Source of the DNA: JAAYEA01 sp012689325
Lineage (GTDB): Bacteria > Chloroflexota > Anaerolineae > JAAYEA01
Assembly: GCA_036841525.1 (NCBI GenBank)
Contig: DAITVZ010000055.1
Location: forward strand, 1 to 37,575
Length of the DNA stretch: 37,575 nt
Direction of reading: 5' to 3'
The position numbers were made by a program, and so were the translations under genes. Numbering within the stretch: the first letter of the stretch is position 1; each line of letters begins with the position of its first letter. The notes under the pieces are model-generated. The model saw only the letters and a program-made list of their open reading frames with translations. It did not search any database and was not told the DNA's origin. This document shows positions 30,356-37,575 of this stretch, piece after piece.

Positions 30356-30512
30356 ACCGCGCAACGAGCAAGAGGCCGAGTTCCTGGCGCTGCTCAGCCG
30401 CCTGAGCCCTCAGGAGCGCCGGGCCTTTGCCCGCCAGGAGCTGACCCGCCACCGGCTGCGGCGGCGCTGGTGGATCATCCGCGAGGGCGGCGAGGCGCGG
30501 CTCCTCAAATAA
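30342..30512 (+). CDS. Small basic protein, 56 residues, overlapping the XRE gene
   Basis: Starts at ATG 30342 after AGGGGGTGG and overlaps the regulator's last 14 bp in another frame. It begins MTKPEPRNEQEAEFLALLSR and continues with SPQERRAFARQELTRHRLRR, then a Trp pair and EGGEARLLK. It is helical and strongly basic (Arg-rich). No family was recognised. It is followed by a clear terminator, so it is the end of the unit. It could be a partner of the regulator, but this is untested. Confidence 0.65.
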   Translation: MTKPEPRNEQEAEFLALLSRLSPQERRAFARQELTRHRLRRRWWIIREGGEARLLK

Positions 30513-30525
30513 ACGCCGAACGTCA

Positions 30526-30560
30526 GCGGGTTAGCCGGGGGCTCGCCCCAGCTAACCCGC
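30526..30560. terminator. Bidirectional terminator between the XRE unit and NagB
   Basis: GCGGGTTAGC (30526-30535) and GCTAACCCGC (30551-30560) form a perfect stem, extended by GGGG/CCCC inside. A short T-rich stretch (CTTTCATC) lies on the plus side. It sits between convergent genes. Confidence 0.85.
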
Positions 30561-30570
30561 CTTTCATCGC

Positions 30571-31368
30571 TTAGCCCTTCTTGGTCTTGGCGGAAAGCAG
30601 CGAGGCCGAGCCCTGGTCCAGGTACATGTGCACGTCGGCATGGCGGCGCAGCACCGAGCCGGGGCACATCCGGGAGAGCCGGCCGTCCAGCGAGCAGCGC
30701 ACCGCCTCGGCCTTGCGGGCGTCCGGCACCACGCAGCTAACCGTCTTGGCCCGCAGGATCGCGGGGATGCTCTGGGAGAGCGCCTGGGTGGGCACGTCGG
30801 CCAGGGTGGGGAAGTGCCCCTCGCCCACCTGCTGCATCCGGCACTTGTGGTCCAGGTTCACCACGTTCACCAGGTTCGGCGACTGGAAATCCGCCGGCGG
30901 GTCGTTGAAGGCCAGGTGGCCGTTCTCGCCGATGCCGATGCAGGCGATGTCGATGGGGCCCGCCTCCAGCAGCGCCGAATAGCGGCGACATTCGGCCTTG
31001 GCGTCCGTGGCGGTGCCGTTGAGCAGGTTCACCTCCGCGAAGGGGAGCTTGCTAAAGAGGCGCTCGCGCAGGTAGCGGCGAAAGCTGGCGGGGTGCTGGT
31101 CGTCCATGCCCAGGTACTCGTCCAGGTGAAAGGCCGTCACGCGCTTCCAGTCCACTTCCTGGTGCTTGATCAGCGCGTCGAGGAACTCGTACTGCGAGGC
31201 GCCGGTGGCGAAAATGACCCGGGCGGCGCCCTGCGCCTTGATCGCGGCGGCCACGCGCCCGGCCACCAGCTCGGCCGCGGCCTTGCCCAGCTCGACCTTG
31301 CTGTCATAGACCTCGCACATGATGCCGAGGCGGTTGAAGACGAGAGTCGGTTTCTGTGCTTTCATCAT
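30571..31368 (-). CDS. nagB: Glucosamine-6-phosphate deaminase
   Basis: 265 residues, near normal length. Motifs: IFATGASQYEFLDALI, VTAFHLDEYLGMD, the catalytic loop IACIGIGENGHLAFNDPPAD, and Gln/Ser-rich TQALSQSIPAIL. It converts GlcN6P to Fru6P plus ammonia, linking amino-sugar breakdown to glycolysis. Two adjacent ATGs (31368 and 31365) follow GAGGGG; the second has the better spacing. A promoter lies at 31421-31449. No other amino-sugar genes are nearby. It is transcribed convergently with the XRE unit. Confidence 0.92.
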   Translation of the reverse strand: MMKAQKPTLVFNRLGIMCEVYDSKVELGKAAAELVAGRVAAAIKAQGAARVIFATGASQYEFLDALIKHQEVDWKRVTAFHLDEYLGMDDQHPASFRRYLRERLFSKLPFAEVNLLNGTATDAKAECRRYSALLEAGPIDIACIGIGENGHLAFNDPPADFQSPNLVNVVNLDHKCRMQQVGEGHFPTLADVPTQALSQSIPAILRAKTVSCVVPDARKAEAVRCSLDGRLSRMCPGSVLRRHADVHMYLDQGSASLLSAKTKKG

Positions 31369-31420
31369 ATCCCCTCACTTCTGTATTTCCGGCGCCGTTC
31401 GCCGGGCGGTCATCGGCAGC

Positions 31421-31449
31421 ACTATAGCACCAACCCCCGCGACTGTCAA
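31421..31449 (-). promoter_or_regulatory. Promoter of nagB
   Basis: On the minus strand, TTGACA (31449-31444), 17-bp spacer, TATAGT (31426-31421). Leader about 45 nt to the ATG. Confidence 0.82.
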
Positions 31450-31466
31450 AGCGACAGGAGGCTTGC

Positions 31467-32471
31467 ATGGGCGAGATCGAGATCGTGCCGTTGGAGGAGG
31501 CCCGGCGCCGGCTGGGCGACGAGCAGCTCGCCCCGCGGCTAGCCGAGCTCAAGGGGCTCTGTTTTTCCACCTTTGAGGGCGTCGCCTGGCCCACGCTGGC
31601 CGCCACCCGCTGGTACCTGGCGCGTCCCGGCCTGGACCCCGCGCTGGGGCGGGTGGCCCTGCTGGGCGACCGGCTCATCGGCAACGCCTACGTCACCCGG
31701 CTCACCTTCCCCGTGGGCGGGCGCGCCCTGCGCGTGGGCATGTTCGACACGGTGATGACCCACCCCGCCCACCGCCAGCAGGGCATCGCTCGCCGGATGC
31801 TCTCCGCGGCGCTGGCCGATCTGGCGGCCCGCGGATGGGACGCCGCCGCGCTCTATACCGCGCCCGGCTCGCTCCCCTATGGCCTCTATGCCCGGCTGGG
31901 CTTTCAGCCCCACCGCGCCTCGGTGATCTGGCGGCGGGAGAGGGCGGGCGGGGAGGCGCCCGAGGGGTGGGCCGTCCGCGCGCTGGCGCCGGAGGAGCAA
32001 GAGCCCGCCCGCGCGCTGGCCAACCGCGCCCACGCCGGGGAGGACGGCTTCGTGCCGGTGGACGAGGCGCTCTGGCGCTGGCGCAAGTGGGAGCGCCCCG
32101 CCGAGCGGCCCGCCCGCGTCCTGGGGGCCTGGCAAGGCGAGCGCCTGGCCGGGACCGTCACCCTCTGCCCGCTGGAGGTGGTGACCTCCCACGGCCCCGA
32201 GCGGAGCACCTACTGGGTGGACCTGGCGCTGGAGCCGGGGGACGAGGGCCCCGCGCTGCGGGCGCTCCTGGCCGCCGAGGCCGCGCCGCCGCTCCTGGCG
32301 CTGGCCGGGGAGGACGACGCCCGACTGGCTGGGCTCTTGGCTGGGGAGGGGTTCTCTCCCGCGCCGGGCGAGGTGTGCATGCTCTATCCCCTCGCCGACG
32401 CCGCCCGCGCCGCGCTGGAAGCGCCCCGCCGCCCCTGGCACGCCCTCATCGAGTCGGTGGTGGGGATTTAG
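31467..32471 (+). CDS. GNAT family N-acetyltransferase (two-domain, Eis-like)
   Basis: 334 residues, ACAGGAGG before the ATG. The N-terminal GNAT domain has VGMFDTVMTHPAHRQQGIAR followed by RMLSAALADLAARGWDAAAL (acetyl-CoA motif HRQQGIARRML) and YTAPGSLPYGLYARLGFQP. The C-terminal half is a second, more diverged acetyltransferase-like module, as in Eis or GNAT-tandem proteins. The substrate is unknown. It is divergent from nagB and on the same strand as the HD gene. Confidence 0.87.
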   Translation: MGEIEIVPLEEARRRLGDEQLAPRLAELKGLCFSTFEGVAWPTLAATRWYLARPGLDPALGRVALLGDRLIGNAYVTRLTFPVGGRALRVGMFDTVMTHPAHRQQGIARRMLSAALADLAARGWDAAALYTAPGSLPYGLYARLGFQPHRASVIWRRERAGGEAPEGWAVRALAPEEQEPARALANRAHAGEDGFVPVDEALWRWRKWERPAERPARVLGAWQGERLAGTVTLCPLEVVTSHGPERSTYWVDLALEPGDEGPALRALLAAEAAPPLLALAGEDDARLAGLLAGEGFSPAPGEVCMLYPLADAARAALEAPRRPWHALIESVVGI

Positions 32472-32480
32472 GCCGGGGCG

Positions 32481-32514
32481 GAACCACGAAAGACACGAAT
32501 CACACGAAATACGG
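32481..32514. repeat. ACACGAA-type direct repeat between the GNAT and HD genes
   Basis: GAACCACGAAAGACACGAAT followed by CACACGAAATACGG: degenerate direct copies of CACGAA. It lies between the GNAT stop and the HD-protein ribosome site (GGACGGAGG). Confidence 0.6.
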
Positions 32515-32527
32515 ACGGAGGCCGCGC

Positions 32528-33094
32528 ATGGACTTGGAGCAGATCAAGCAGTTGACCCGCGAGCTGGGCCAGGGGTGGGGGTACGCCCACGCCGCCCGCG
32601 TGGAAGCGCTCATCGGGCTCATCGGCGAGGGGCTGGACTATGACCGGGAGGCGCTGGCCTACGCGGCCTACCTTCACGACTGGGGCGCCTATCCGCGCTA
32701 CGCCCAGCCGGGGGTGGACCACGCCCTGCGCTCCTGCCAGGTGGCCGAGTCCGAGATCCTCCCCGCCACGGGCCTCTCGGCGGCGGCCCAGGCCCTGGCC
32801 GCCGAGGCCATCGCGCTCCACGACTATCGCGACCAGCGCCCGCACACCTCGGTGGAGAGCCTGCTGCTCCGCGAGGCCGATTGGCTGGACATGCTGGGGG
32901 TGATCGGCGCGCTGCGGGCCTTTGCCTCGGGGCCCAACGACCTGCCCACGTGCCGCGATCTCGCCCTGAAGCGGTGCGCCGCCATCCAGGGCCGGCTGAC
33001 GCTCCCCCGTGCCCGCGCGCTGGCGGAGCCGCGCCTCGCGCGGATGGCGCGATTGTGGGAGGAGCTGGAGGAGGAGAGCCTGGGGGCGTTGTAG
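32528..33094 (+). CDS. HD-domain phosphohydrolase
   Basis: 188 residues from the ATG at 32528 (GGAGG upstream). Metal-binding pattern: His in WGYAHAARVEAL, the HD pair in AAYLHDWGAYPRY, His in EAIALHDYRDQRP, and Asp in LREADWLDMLG. This matches the small HD/YedJ-like predicted phosphohydrolases. The likely substrate is a nucleotide or phosphoester, but nothing specific can be assigned. It ends 10 bp before the convergent SUI1 gene. Confidence 0.88.
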   Translation: MDLEQIKQLTRELGQGWGYAHAARVEALIGLIGEGLDYDREALAYAAYLHDWGAYPRYAQPGVDHALRSCQVAESEILPATGLSAAAQALAAEAIALHDYRDQRPHTSVESLLLREADWLDMLGVIGALRAFASGPNDLPTCRDLALKRCAAIQGRLTLPRARALAEPRLARMARLWEELEEESLGAL

Positions 33095-33104
33095 GGCTCG
33101 AGCC

Positions 33105-33467
33105 CTAACCCCCCACCATCTTGACCTTGTAGCCCAGCTCGGCCAGCTTGGCGGCGACCTTGTCCCGCAGGTCGCCCTGCACCTCGATCTCGCCGTCCTT
33201 GACGGTGCCGCCGGTCCCGCAATAGGTCTTGAGCGCCTTGGCCAGCGCGGCCAGCTCCTCCTCGCGCAAATTCAGCCCGCTCACCACCGTCACCACCTTG
33301 CCCTTTTGCCGTTTCTCCCGGCGCAACCGCGCGGTCTGCTTGTTCGGCGGCGGCGAGGCGGCCTCCGGCGGGCAGACGCAGGGGTACTCGCCGCATCTGG
33401 GGCAGCGGCGCCCGAAATCCGGGTCGGTGGAATAAACGACTCGGCCCTTGTTCCGTCCTGTGGTCAT
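33105..33467 (-). CDS. SUI1/eIF1-type translation factor (YciH family) with N-terminal Cys motif
   Basis: 120 residues, ATG at 33467 with GGAG upstream. The SUI1 fold occupies the last 75 residues (KVVTVVSGLNLREEELAALA, GTGGTVKDGEIEVQGDLRDK, LAELGYKVKMVGG), including the GTGGTVKDG.IE.QG loop. Residues about 20-32 have CPRCGEYPCVCP, a zinc-ribbon-like cluster, as in many bacterial YciH proteins. It binds the small ribosomal subunit and may affect initiation fidelity. It lies downstream of the giant secreted protein gene, separated by the AGACCCTAAAGGTCT hairpin. Confidence 0.92.
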   Translation of the reverse strand: MTTGRNKGRVVYSTDPDFGRRCPRCGEYPCVCPPEAASPPPNKQTARLRREKRQKGKVVTVVSGLNLREEELAALAKALKTYCGTGGTVKDGEIEVQGDLRDKVAAKLAELGYKVKMVGG

Positions 33468-33493
33468 GTGCGTTTCTCCAACCTTTCCCAGCC

Positions 33494-33527
33494 AGACCCT
33501 AAAGGTCTTCCTAGACCTTTAGGGTCT
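33494..33527. repeat. Perfect 15-bp inverted repeat AGACCCTAAAGGTCT (copy 2)
   Basis: AGACCCTAAAGGTCT (33494-33508), loop TCCT, AGACCTTTAGGGTCT (33513-33527). Its right arm contains the stop codon (33519-33521) and last codons of the giant minus-strand gene. Arms are identical to 12197-12229. Confidence 0.88.
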
Positions 33528-36500
33528 CGTCGTACCCGCCATCACCCTCGGCAAATACTGCCGCCGGAGGCCGTCCGGGGCCAGGAGCTGCGCCCCCTGC
33601 AAGGTGATCGCCCGCGCCGCCTGGACCGCCCGCCCCCCCGCCGCGCCCGCGACGAACAGGTCGAGCTGCACTGTGTCGGCGGCCTCGGGCTCGTCCCAGG
33701 GGATGAACGCCCACTGCTCCGCGATGATCGAGACGTCCAGGTTGGGGTGGTCGGCGTTCAGCCGCATGGGGTCGTAGACGTAGGCCAGCCGCCCGCCCTC
33801 CGCCGCCAGCGTCCCCTGCTCCAGGATGGCCCCCGAGAGCGAGAGGGTGTACCGCGCCTCCAGCCCCTCCCACCCCGCCGGCGGGATGATCTCGACCTCG
33901 AGCGGCTGCGCGGCGCGCGCCAGGCTCCGCTGCGGGATCGCCACCTCCAGCGGCGGCGCGGCGGGCGCCACCACATAGACGTCGAACCATCCCCGCGCCG
34001 CGCCCAGCACGCTCCCCTGGGGGTAGGGCGGCGCCACCGGCCCGGCGGAGGTCGCCCCGTCGTGCCAGCCGCGCACCTGCACCCGATAGACCCCCGCCTC
34101 CGTGGCGACGAAATCCTGCGCGGGGTCGTAGAAATAGCCGATCTTGTTGGCCTGTCCGGAGATGTGACGCGTCGCGCCGCTGGGCAGCGTGACGGTGACG
34201 GCCAGCCGCGACGCCAGCGTGGGCACGAACTGCCCGGCGAAAGAGAACGTCTCCCCCACCTGCAGGATCGTCCCCGGCCGCGCGGCGGTGGGCTGGATGA
34301 ACAGGTCGATGGCCTCGCCCTCCAGCGTCAGCAGCGGGCCGCCGTCGGGGCCGCCCGCCGCGCCCTGGAACGGCGGCATGGTGCGGTTGCTCTGCGCTTC
34401 CCCCGGGGCGATATAGACGTCGGCGGAGGCATAGATGGCGTATTGGTTGATCCCGCTGGCCGCGTCGCGGAAAACGGCGCCGCCGAAATTGATCTTGAAA
34501 TCCGGCGCGATGTCGCCGTTGACCCCCTGGCCGTATTGCAGGTTATAGTTGTCGTCGGCGAACCAGTAGGCGTTGCCCAGCCCCGACTCGGCCACCAGGT
34601 GCGCCACGCTCAAATCCGCGCGCACGCAACTGGCGTAAAAGTAGCCGGCCTGGTCCACCAGCGCGGGGAACTGCCCCACCGGCCAGCCCGTGGTCGCGCC
34701 CTCCCGCCGCCCCGCCGTGGTGGTGCTGACCAGCGGCAGCTCGCCGATGGCCCGGCGGTCCAGGGGCAGCAGTTGCCGGGGGAACTGGCCATAGTACCAG
34801 GCCCCCTCCGCCAGCGCGGGGAGCCGCGCCTGGATCAGGTCGGCGATCTCGCCGCGGGTGTCGTCCAGCGTGAGGGTGGGAAAGACCGAGTTCTCCCCCT
34901 CGCGGTCCACCATCCAGACCACGTCGCCGCTCATGTAGGGGTAGGGGAGGTGCAGCGCGCCGCCCAGGTCGCGCTCGCGATAGAGCCCGTCGGTCTGGCC
35001 GGGGACCACGTTGCCGCTGCGCCCCTCGGCGAACCAGAGCGGCCGCTTGACCGCGACGAAGGAGCGGATGCCGCGCTCGCCGTGGGCCACCAGGGGGGTC
35101 TGCGGCGTCTCCACCACGCCCGCCCCGCGCACCGCGCCCATCCAGAGCGCCCCTTCCGCGTCCCAATAGCGCGCCGTCACCAGGGCGTCGTACTCGCCCG
35201 GCGCCTCGAAGCGAAAGGCCGCCGCGCCCGCGCCGGGGTGATAGGCGCCGTAGGGGTTGGCGCGGCCCTTGGCGTGGTAGCGGCGCGCGTCGGCGGGGCT
35301 TGAATTGACATAAAGCGTGACGTCGACGGCGATCTCGGCGGGGACGCCGGGCTGCACCCGGACGGCGGGGCTGTAGGCGTCGCCCACCTCAAAGGGGGTT
35401 CCCGGCAGCGTCCCCAGCTCCAGGTCCAGCGGCCGGGCGATCCACACCTCGTAGGTCCCCCCGGCGGGGTAGGCGCGGCCCCAGATATCGCGCATCTCGC
35501 CGCTGAGGGTGATGGTATAGCGCCCGTACTGGGTAAAGACGTAGCGCAGCGCCGGGTTGCCGGTCCAGCCGCGGTAGGTGTCCGCCGGGCCGGGGTTGCC
35601 AAAGCCCTGGATCAGCGTGCGATGGGCCTGCTTGGGGTCGGCCTGGTCCGGGCGGTACATCATCAGCGGGTTCAGCCCCGCCAGGAAGGGCGACGCGCCC
35701 AGGTCGGTGGTCTGGCCGTCCGGCGCGACCACCCGCGCGCGCACCTCGCCGGCGGGGTAGGCCAGCGGCAGCGCCGGCGGGCAGAGCGCCACCCGCTCGT
35801 AGGTGGGCCGGATCCCCCAGGAGGTCAGCGGCAGCGACGGCTCCAGCGTATAGGCCACCGGCTGGCCGTAAATGTCCTCCCGCGGCAGGATGGTGACGCC
35901 GCTGGAGAAGGCGGTGCGCGGCGCCAGCGCGTAATGCCCGTCCTCCGCCGCGCGGACGCCCCGCTCGCTATTGGAGCTGTAATCCGCCAGCAGCGACCAG
36001 GCCAGCCGCGGGGCGGCGGGCTCGCCGACGGTGACCGGCGGCAAGAGCGGCCAGGGGTATTCCCGCGTGGGGTCCTGCCGCTCGGCCATATAGCTGTCGT
36101 CGTTCCACCCCAGCGACGGCGCCGCCGCCCACCCCGCCCCGGCGGGCTCCAGGAAGCGCAGCCGCAGCCGCGGGCGATAGACCCCCGCCGGTAGGTCGGC
36201 GGGGAGCGCCAGGGTGATGGGCAGCGTGGCGCTGAGCGCGCGCCCCTGCAGCTCCAGCGCGCTCCCCGGCCAGCCCAGCGTCGCCAGCCAGGGGTCGGCG
36301 GCCTCCTGCTCCGCCTCCACCGGCAGCCCCGAGGGGGTCAGGTAGGCCGAGACAAAGACGCGCGCGAGCGGCAACTGCTGCCCCGCCTCGTCGAAAATCC
36401 GCTGCAAGCCCAGGTCCAGCTCCAACCGCAGCGCCCCCGGATCCAGCCAGGCCAGGGCGGCGGCGCGGCCGCGCAGTTGCAGCGTGGCGGTGAGCACATC

Positions 36501-37520
36501 GCCGGGGGCCGCCTCGGCGGGGAAGCCCTCGCCCCGCGCCACCCAATGCCCGTCGCCCAGCCGCCCGCCCACGGCGTAGGCCGTCGGCGAGGGGAGCGGG
36601 GCGCTGAGCAAGAGCGCCGGCGAGCCCTCCAGCCCGATGCTCTCGAAAATGGGCAGCGCGCCGGGGTAGCCCCAATTCACCTGCACGGTGGCCCCGGGCG
36701 GGGCAAAGAGCCGCGCCTGGAAGCTGCCCTCCGCCGTGGCCGTCGCCGTCGCGAAATCCAGCGTCTCCAGGTTGAGCGCATAGACCGTGGCGCCCGCGGG
36801 CACGGCGCCCGCCTGCCCGACCACCGGGGCGAATCCGTCCGCGTCGGCCCCGCCGACGTCGTCGGCCCCGCCGACTTGGACGCGGGCCGCGTCCGGCGGC
36901 TCGTCCGGCAGCGGCAAGAGCCCGGTGATCCACAGGTCATCGACGCTGGCGCGGTCACCGGCCGCCAGCTCGAGCGCCAGCGCCCCCTGCCGCAGCGGCG
37001 CCAGGTCCAAACAATCGAGCAGCTCCGCGCCGTCCAGCGCCGCCATCAGGTGGTCCTCGTGCAGCGTCACCAACAGGGTGTGCCACCCCGGCCCCAGCGC
37101 CAGCTCGGCGCGGCCCAGCGGCTCGCGCGCGCCCGTCGCCCCCTCCCGCGCCAGCGTCAGCCCCGCCGGGTCCAGGCGCAGCCAGTAGCGCCCCGCCGCG
37201 CCCTCGCGCAGGCGCAGCGTCAGCCCGCCCTGGGCCAGGGAGAAGCGGAGCATCAGCCGGTGGTTGCGCCAGGGGGCGGGGAAGGCGAGCCGCGCCGCGG
37301 CGGGCCCGGTCCCCGCCAGCGCGCCGCCCTCCGCGCCCCAGCCGGGGTCCAGCTCCCAGCGCGAGAGCGCGTCGAACGGCTCATAGAGCAGCTCGCGCCA
37401 GGTGAAATCGTCGGCGCGGGCCGCCGGCGCCCAGGCGGCGCAGGCGACCAGCGCCAATAACGCCGCGAGCCAGCGCGCCAGCGCCAGCCGCGGGCTTGTG
37501 CCAAGTCGCTCGGCGATCAA
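33519..37520 (-). CDS. Giant secreted protein of unknown function with C-terminal YLPRV tail
   Basis: 1333 residues from a TTG at 37520. The frame stays open upstream through the tandem array, so the true start may lie beyond the window. Signal peptide: an Arg-containing n-region, the h-region LALARWLAALLALVACAAWA, and AARA before DDFTW. Residues about 40-205 look like a LamG-type beta-sandwich (EPFDALSRWELDPGWG, WHTLLVTLHEDHLMAALDGA, SVDDLWITGLLPLPD). The remainder is beta-rich, with several Ig-like or adhesion-like stretches (YTLEPSLPLTSWGIRPTYER; YTITLSGEMRDIWGRAYPAG; VYRVQVRGWHDGATSAGP). No catalytic motif was recognised. The YLPRVMAG end resembles short C-terminal tails of secreted Chloroflexota proteins. 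An in-frame 18-bp duplication lies at 36843-36875. Confidence 0.8.
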   Translation of the reverse strand: MIAERLGTSPRLALARWLAALLALVACAAWAPAARADDFTWRELLYEPFDALSRWELDPGWGAEGGALAGTGPAAARLAFPAPWRNHRLMLRFSLAQGGLTLRLREGAAGRYWLRLDPAGLTLAREGATGAREPLGRAELALGPGWHTLLVTLHEDHLMAALDGAELLDCLDLAPLRQGALALELAAGDRASVDDLWITGLLPLPDEPPDAARVQVGGADDVGGADADGFAPVVGQAGAVPAGATVYALNLETLDFATATATAEGSFQARLFAPPGATVQVNWGYPGALPIFESIGLEGSPALLLSAPLPSPTAYAVGGRLGDGHWVARGEGFPAEAAPGDVLTATLQLRGRAAALAWLDPGALRLELDLGLQRIFDEAGQQLPLARVFVSAYLTPSGLPVEAEQEAADPWLATLGWPGSALELQGRALSATLPITLALPADLPAGVYRPRLRLRFLEPAGAGWAAAPSLGWNDDSYMAERQDPTREYPWPLLPPVTVGEPAAPRLAWSLLADYSSNSERGVRAAEDGHYALAPRTAFSSGVTILPREDIYGQPVAYTLEPSLPLTSWGIRPTYERVALCPPALPLAYPAGEVRARVVAPDGQTTDLGASPFLAGLNPLMMYRPDQADPKQAHRTLIQGFGNPGPADTYRGWTGNPALRYVFTQYGRYTITLSGEMRDIWGRAYPAGGTYEVWIARPLDLELGTLPGTPFEVGDAYSPAVRVQPGVPAEIAVDVTLYVNSSPADARRYHAKGRANPYGAYHPGAGAAAFRFEAPGEYDALVTARYWDAEGALWMGAVRGAGVVETPQTPLVAHGERGIRSFVAVKRPLWFAEGRSGNVVPGQTDGLYRERDLGGALHLPYPYMSGDVVWMVDREGENSVFPTLTLDDTRGEIADLIQARLPALAEGAWYYGQFPRQLLPLDRRAIGELPLVSTTTAGRREGATTGWPVGQFPALVDQAGYFYASCVRADLSVAHLVAESGLGNAYWFADDNYNLQYGQGVNGDIAPDFKINFGGAVFRDAASGINQYAIYASADVYIAPGEAQSNRTMPPFQGAAGGPDGGPLLTLEGEAIDLFIQPTAARPGTILQVGETFSFAGQFVPTLASRLAVTVTLPSGATRHISGQANKIGYFYDPAQDFVATEAGVYRVQVRGWHDGATSAGPVAPPYPQGSVLGAARGWFDVYVVAPAAPPLEVAIPQRSLARAAQPLEVEIIPPAGWEGLEARYTLSLSGAILEQGTLAAEGGRLAYVYDPMRLNADHPNLDVSIIAEQWAFIPWDEPEAADTVQLDLFVAGAAGGRAVQAARAITLQGAQLLAPDGLRRQYLPRVMAGTTRP
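36843..36875. repeat. Tandem palindromic GTCGGC-CCC-GCCGAC units in the giant gene
   Basis: GTCGGCCCCGCCGAC occurs at 36843-36857 and 36861-36875 with an 18-bp period; each copy is a perfect 6-bp inverted repeat. It is read in frame as VGGADDVGGADA, just after the LamG-like domain. Confidence 0.8.
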
Positions 37521-37521
37521 T

Positions 37522-37575
37522 GCGGCATGGAATGCCGGTGCGGCATGGAATGCCGGTGCGGCATGGAATGCCGGT
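37522..37575. repeat. 18-bp palindromic tandem array at the window edge
   Basis: GCGGCATGGAATGCCGGT occurs three times without change and is cut by the window end. Each unit contains CGGCAT-GGA-ATGCCG. On the minus strand it is open in the frame of the giant gene (PAFHAA repeats). The core also occurs at 14757-14773 in the opposite orientation. Confidence 0.92.

Noticed and set aside
33009..35303. Plus-strand open frame opposite SUI1 and the giant gene
   Set aside because: Shadow frame crossing two genuine minus-strand genes and the palindromic repeat between them.
37522..37575. CRISPR or origin iterons at the window edge
   Set aside because: Units are contiguous 18-bp copies without spacers, and no replication genes are nearby. 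A tandem palindromic repeat explains it better.

Overview
This GC-rich window (about 70% G+C by eye) looks like a chromosomal segment of a Chloroflexota bacterium, most likely Anaerolineae-like. This is an inference from three things: very long secreted proteins with Thr/Pro 'TATPT' linkers and a C-terminal YLPRV tail, an anaerobe-type FeS/NifX/MinD cluster, and many short palindromic repeats scattered between and inside genes. Near-consensus sigma70-type promoters are easy to see (TTGACA-17-TATACT and similar). No rRNA, tRNA, CRISPR array, transposase or phage gene was recognised.

Layout. 1-2474: 3' part of a MurF-Alr fusion gene carrying an in-frame palindromic repeat array. 2654-5701 (-): secreted DNRLRE / three cohesin-like / dockerin protein. 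6227-12192: a promoter with a PadR-type operator, then PadR regulator, DUF5320 protein, two NifX-like proteins, a ferredoxin, a zinc-ribbon DUF5320-like protein, two MinD-type ATPases with inserted ferredoxin domains, and a DUF362 protein. This resembles the 'orange protein' (ORP) type clusters of anaerobes. 12249-14731: DinB-like protein and an orphan sensor histidine kinase. 14789-17570 (-): MoxR ATPase, DUF58 and GNAT operon. 17820-22851: membrane-anchored LamG-like protein, PLDc_N-like peptide, ABC transporter pair, a PurH truncated to its cyclohydrolase domain, and PurA. 22945-23899: a 24-residue membrane peptide gene (-) and a HAD hydrolase. 24061-29894: a long structured leader followed by a split, archaeal-type glutamate synthase operon (ferredoxin subunit, FAD/NAD oxidoreductase, glutaminase, FMN/FeS synthase, GXGXG subunit). 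29960-33467: XRE regulator plus small partner, NagB (-), GNAT, HD hydrolase, SUI1 (-). 33519-37520 (-): giant secreted protein of unknown function, running into an 18-bp tandem array at the window edge.

The two most unusual signals are these. (1) Several families of palindromic repeats are inserted in frame inside conserved genes: murF (285 bp flanked by a 10-bp direct repeat), a MinD/ferredoxin ATPase, and the glutaminase subunit of glutamate synthase. Relatives of the same families sit between genes. (2) A leader of about 320 nt precedes the glutamate synthase operon. It has a strong promoter, a nested stem structure, a 16-codon upstream ORF with an ideal ribosome binding site, and a terminator-like hairpin with a T-tract just before the first gene: a candidate undescribed attenuator or riboswitch.
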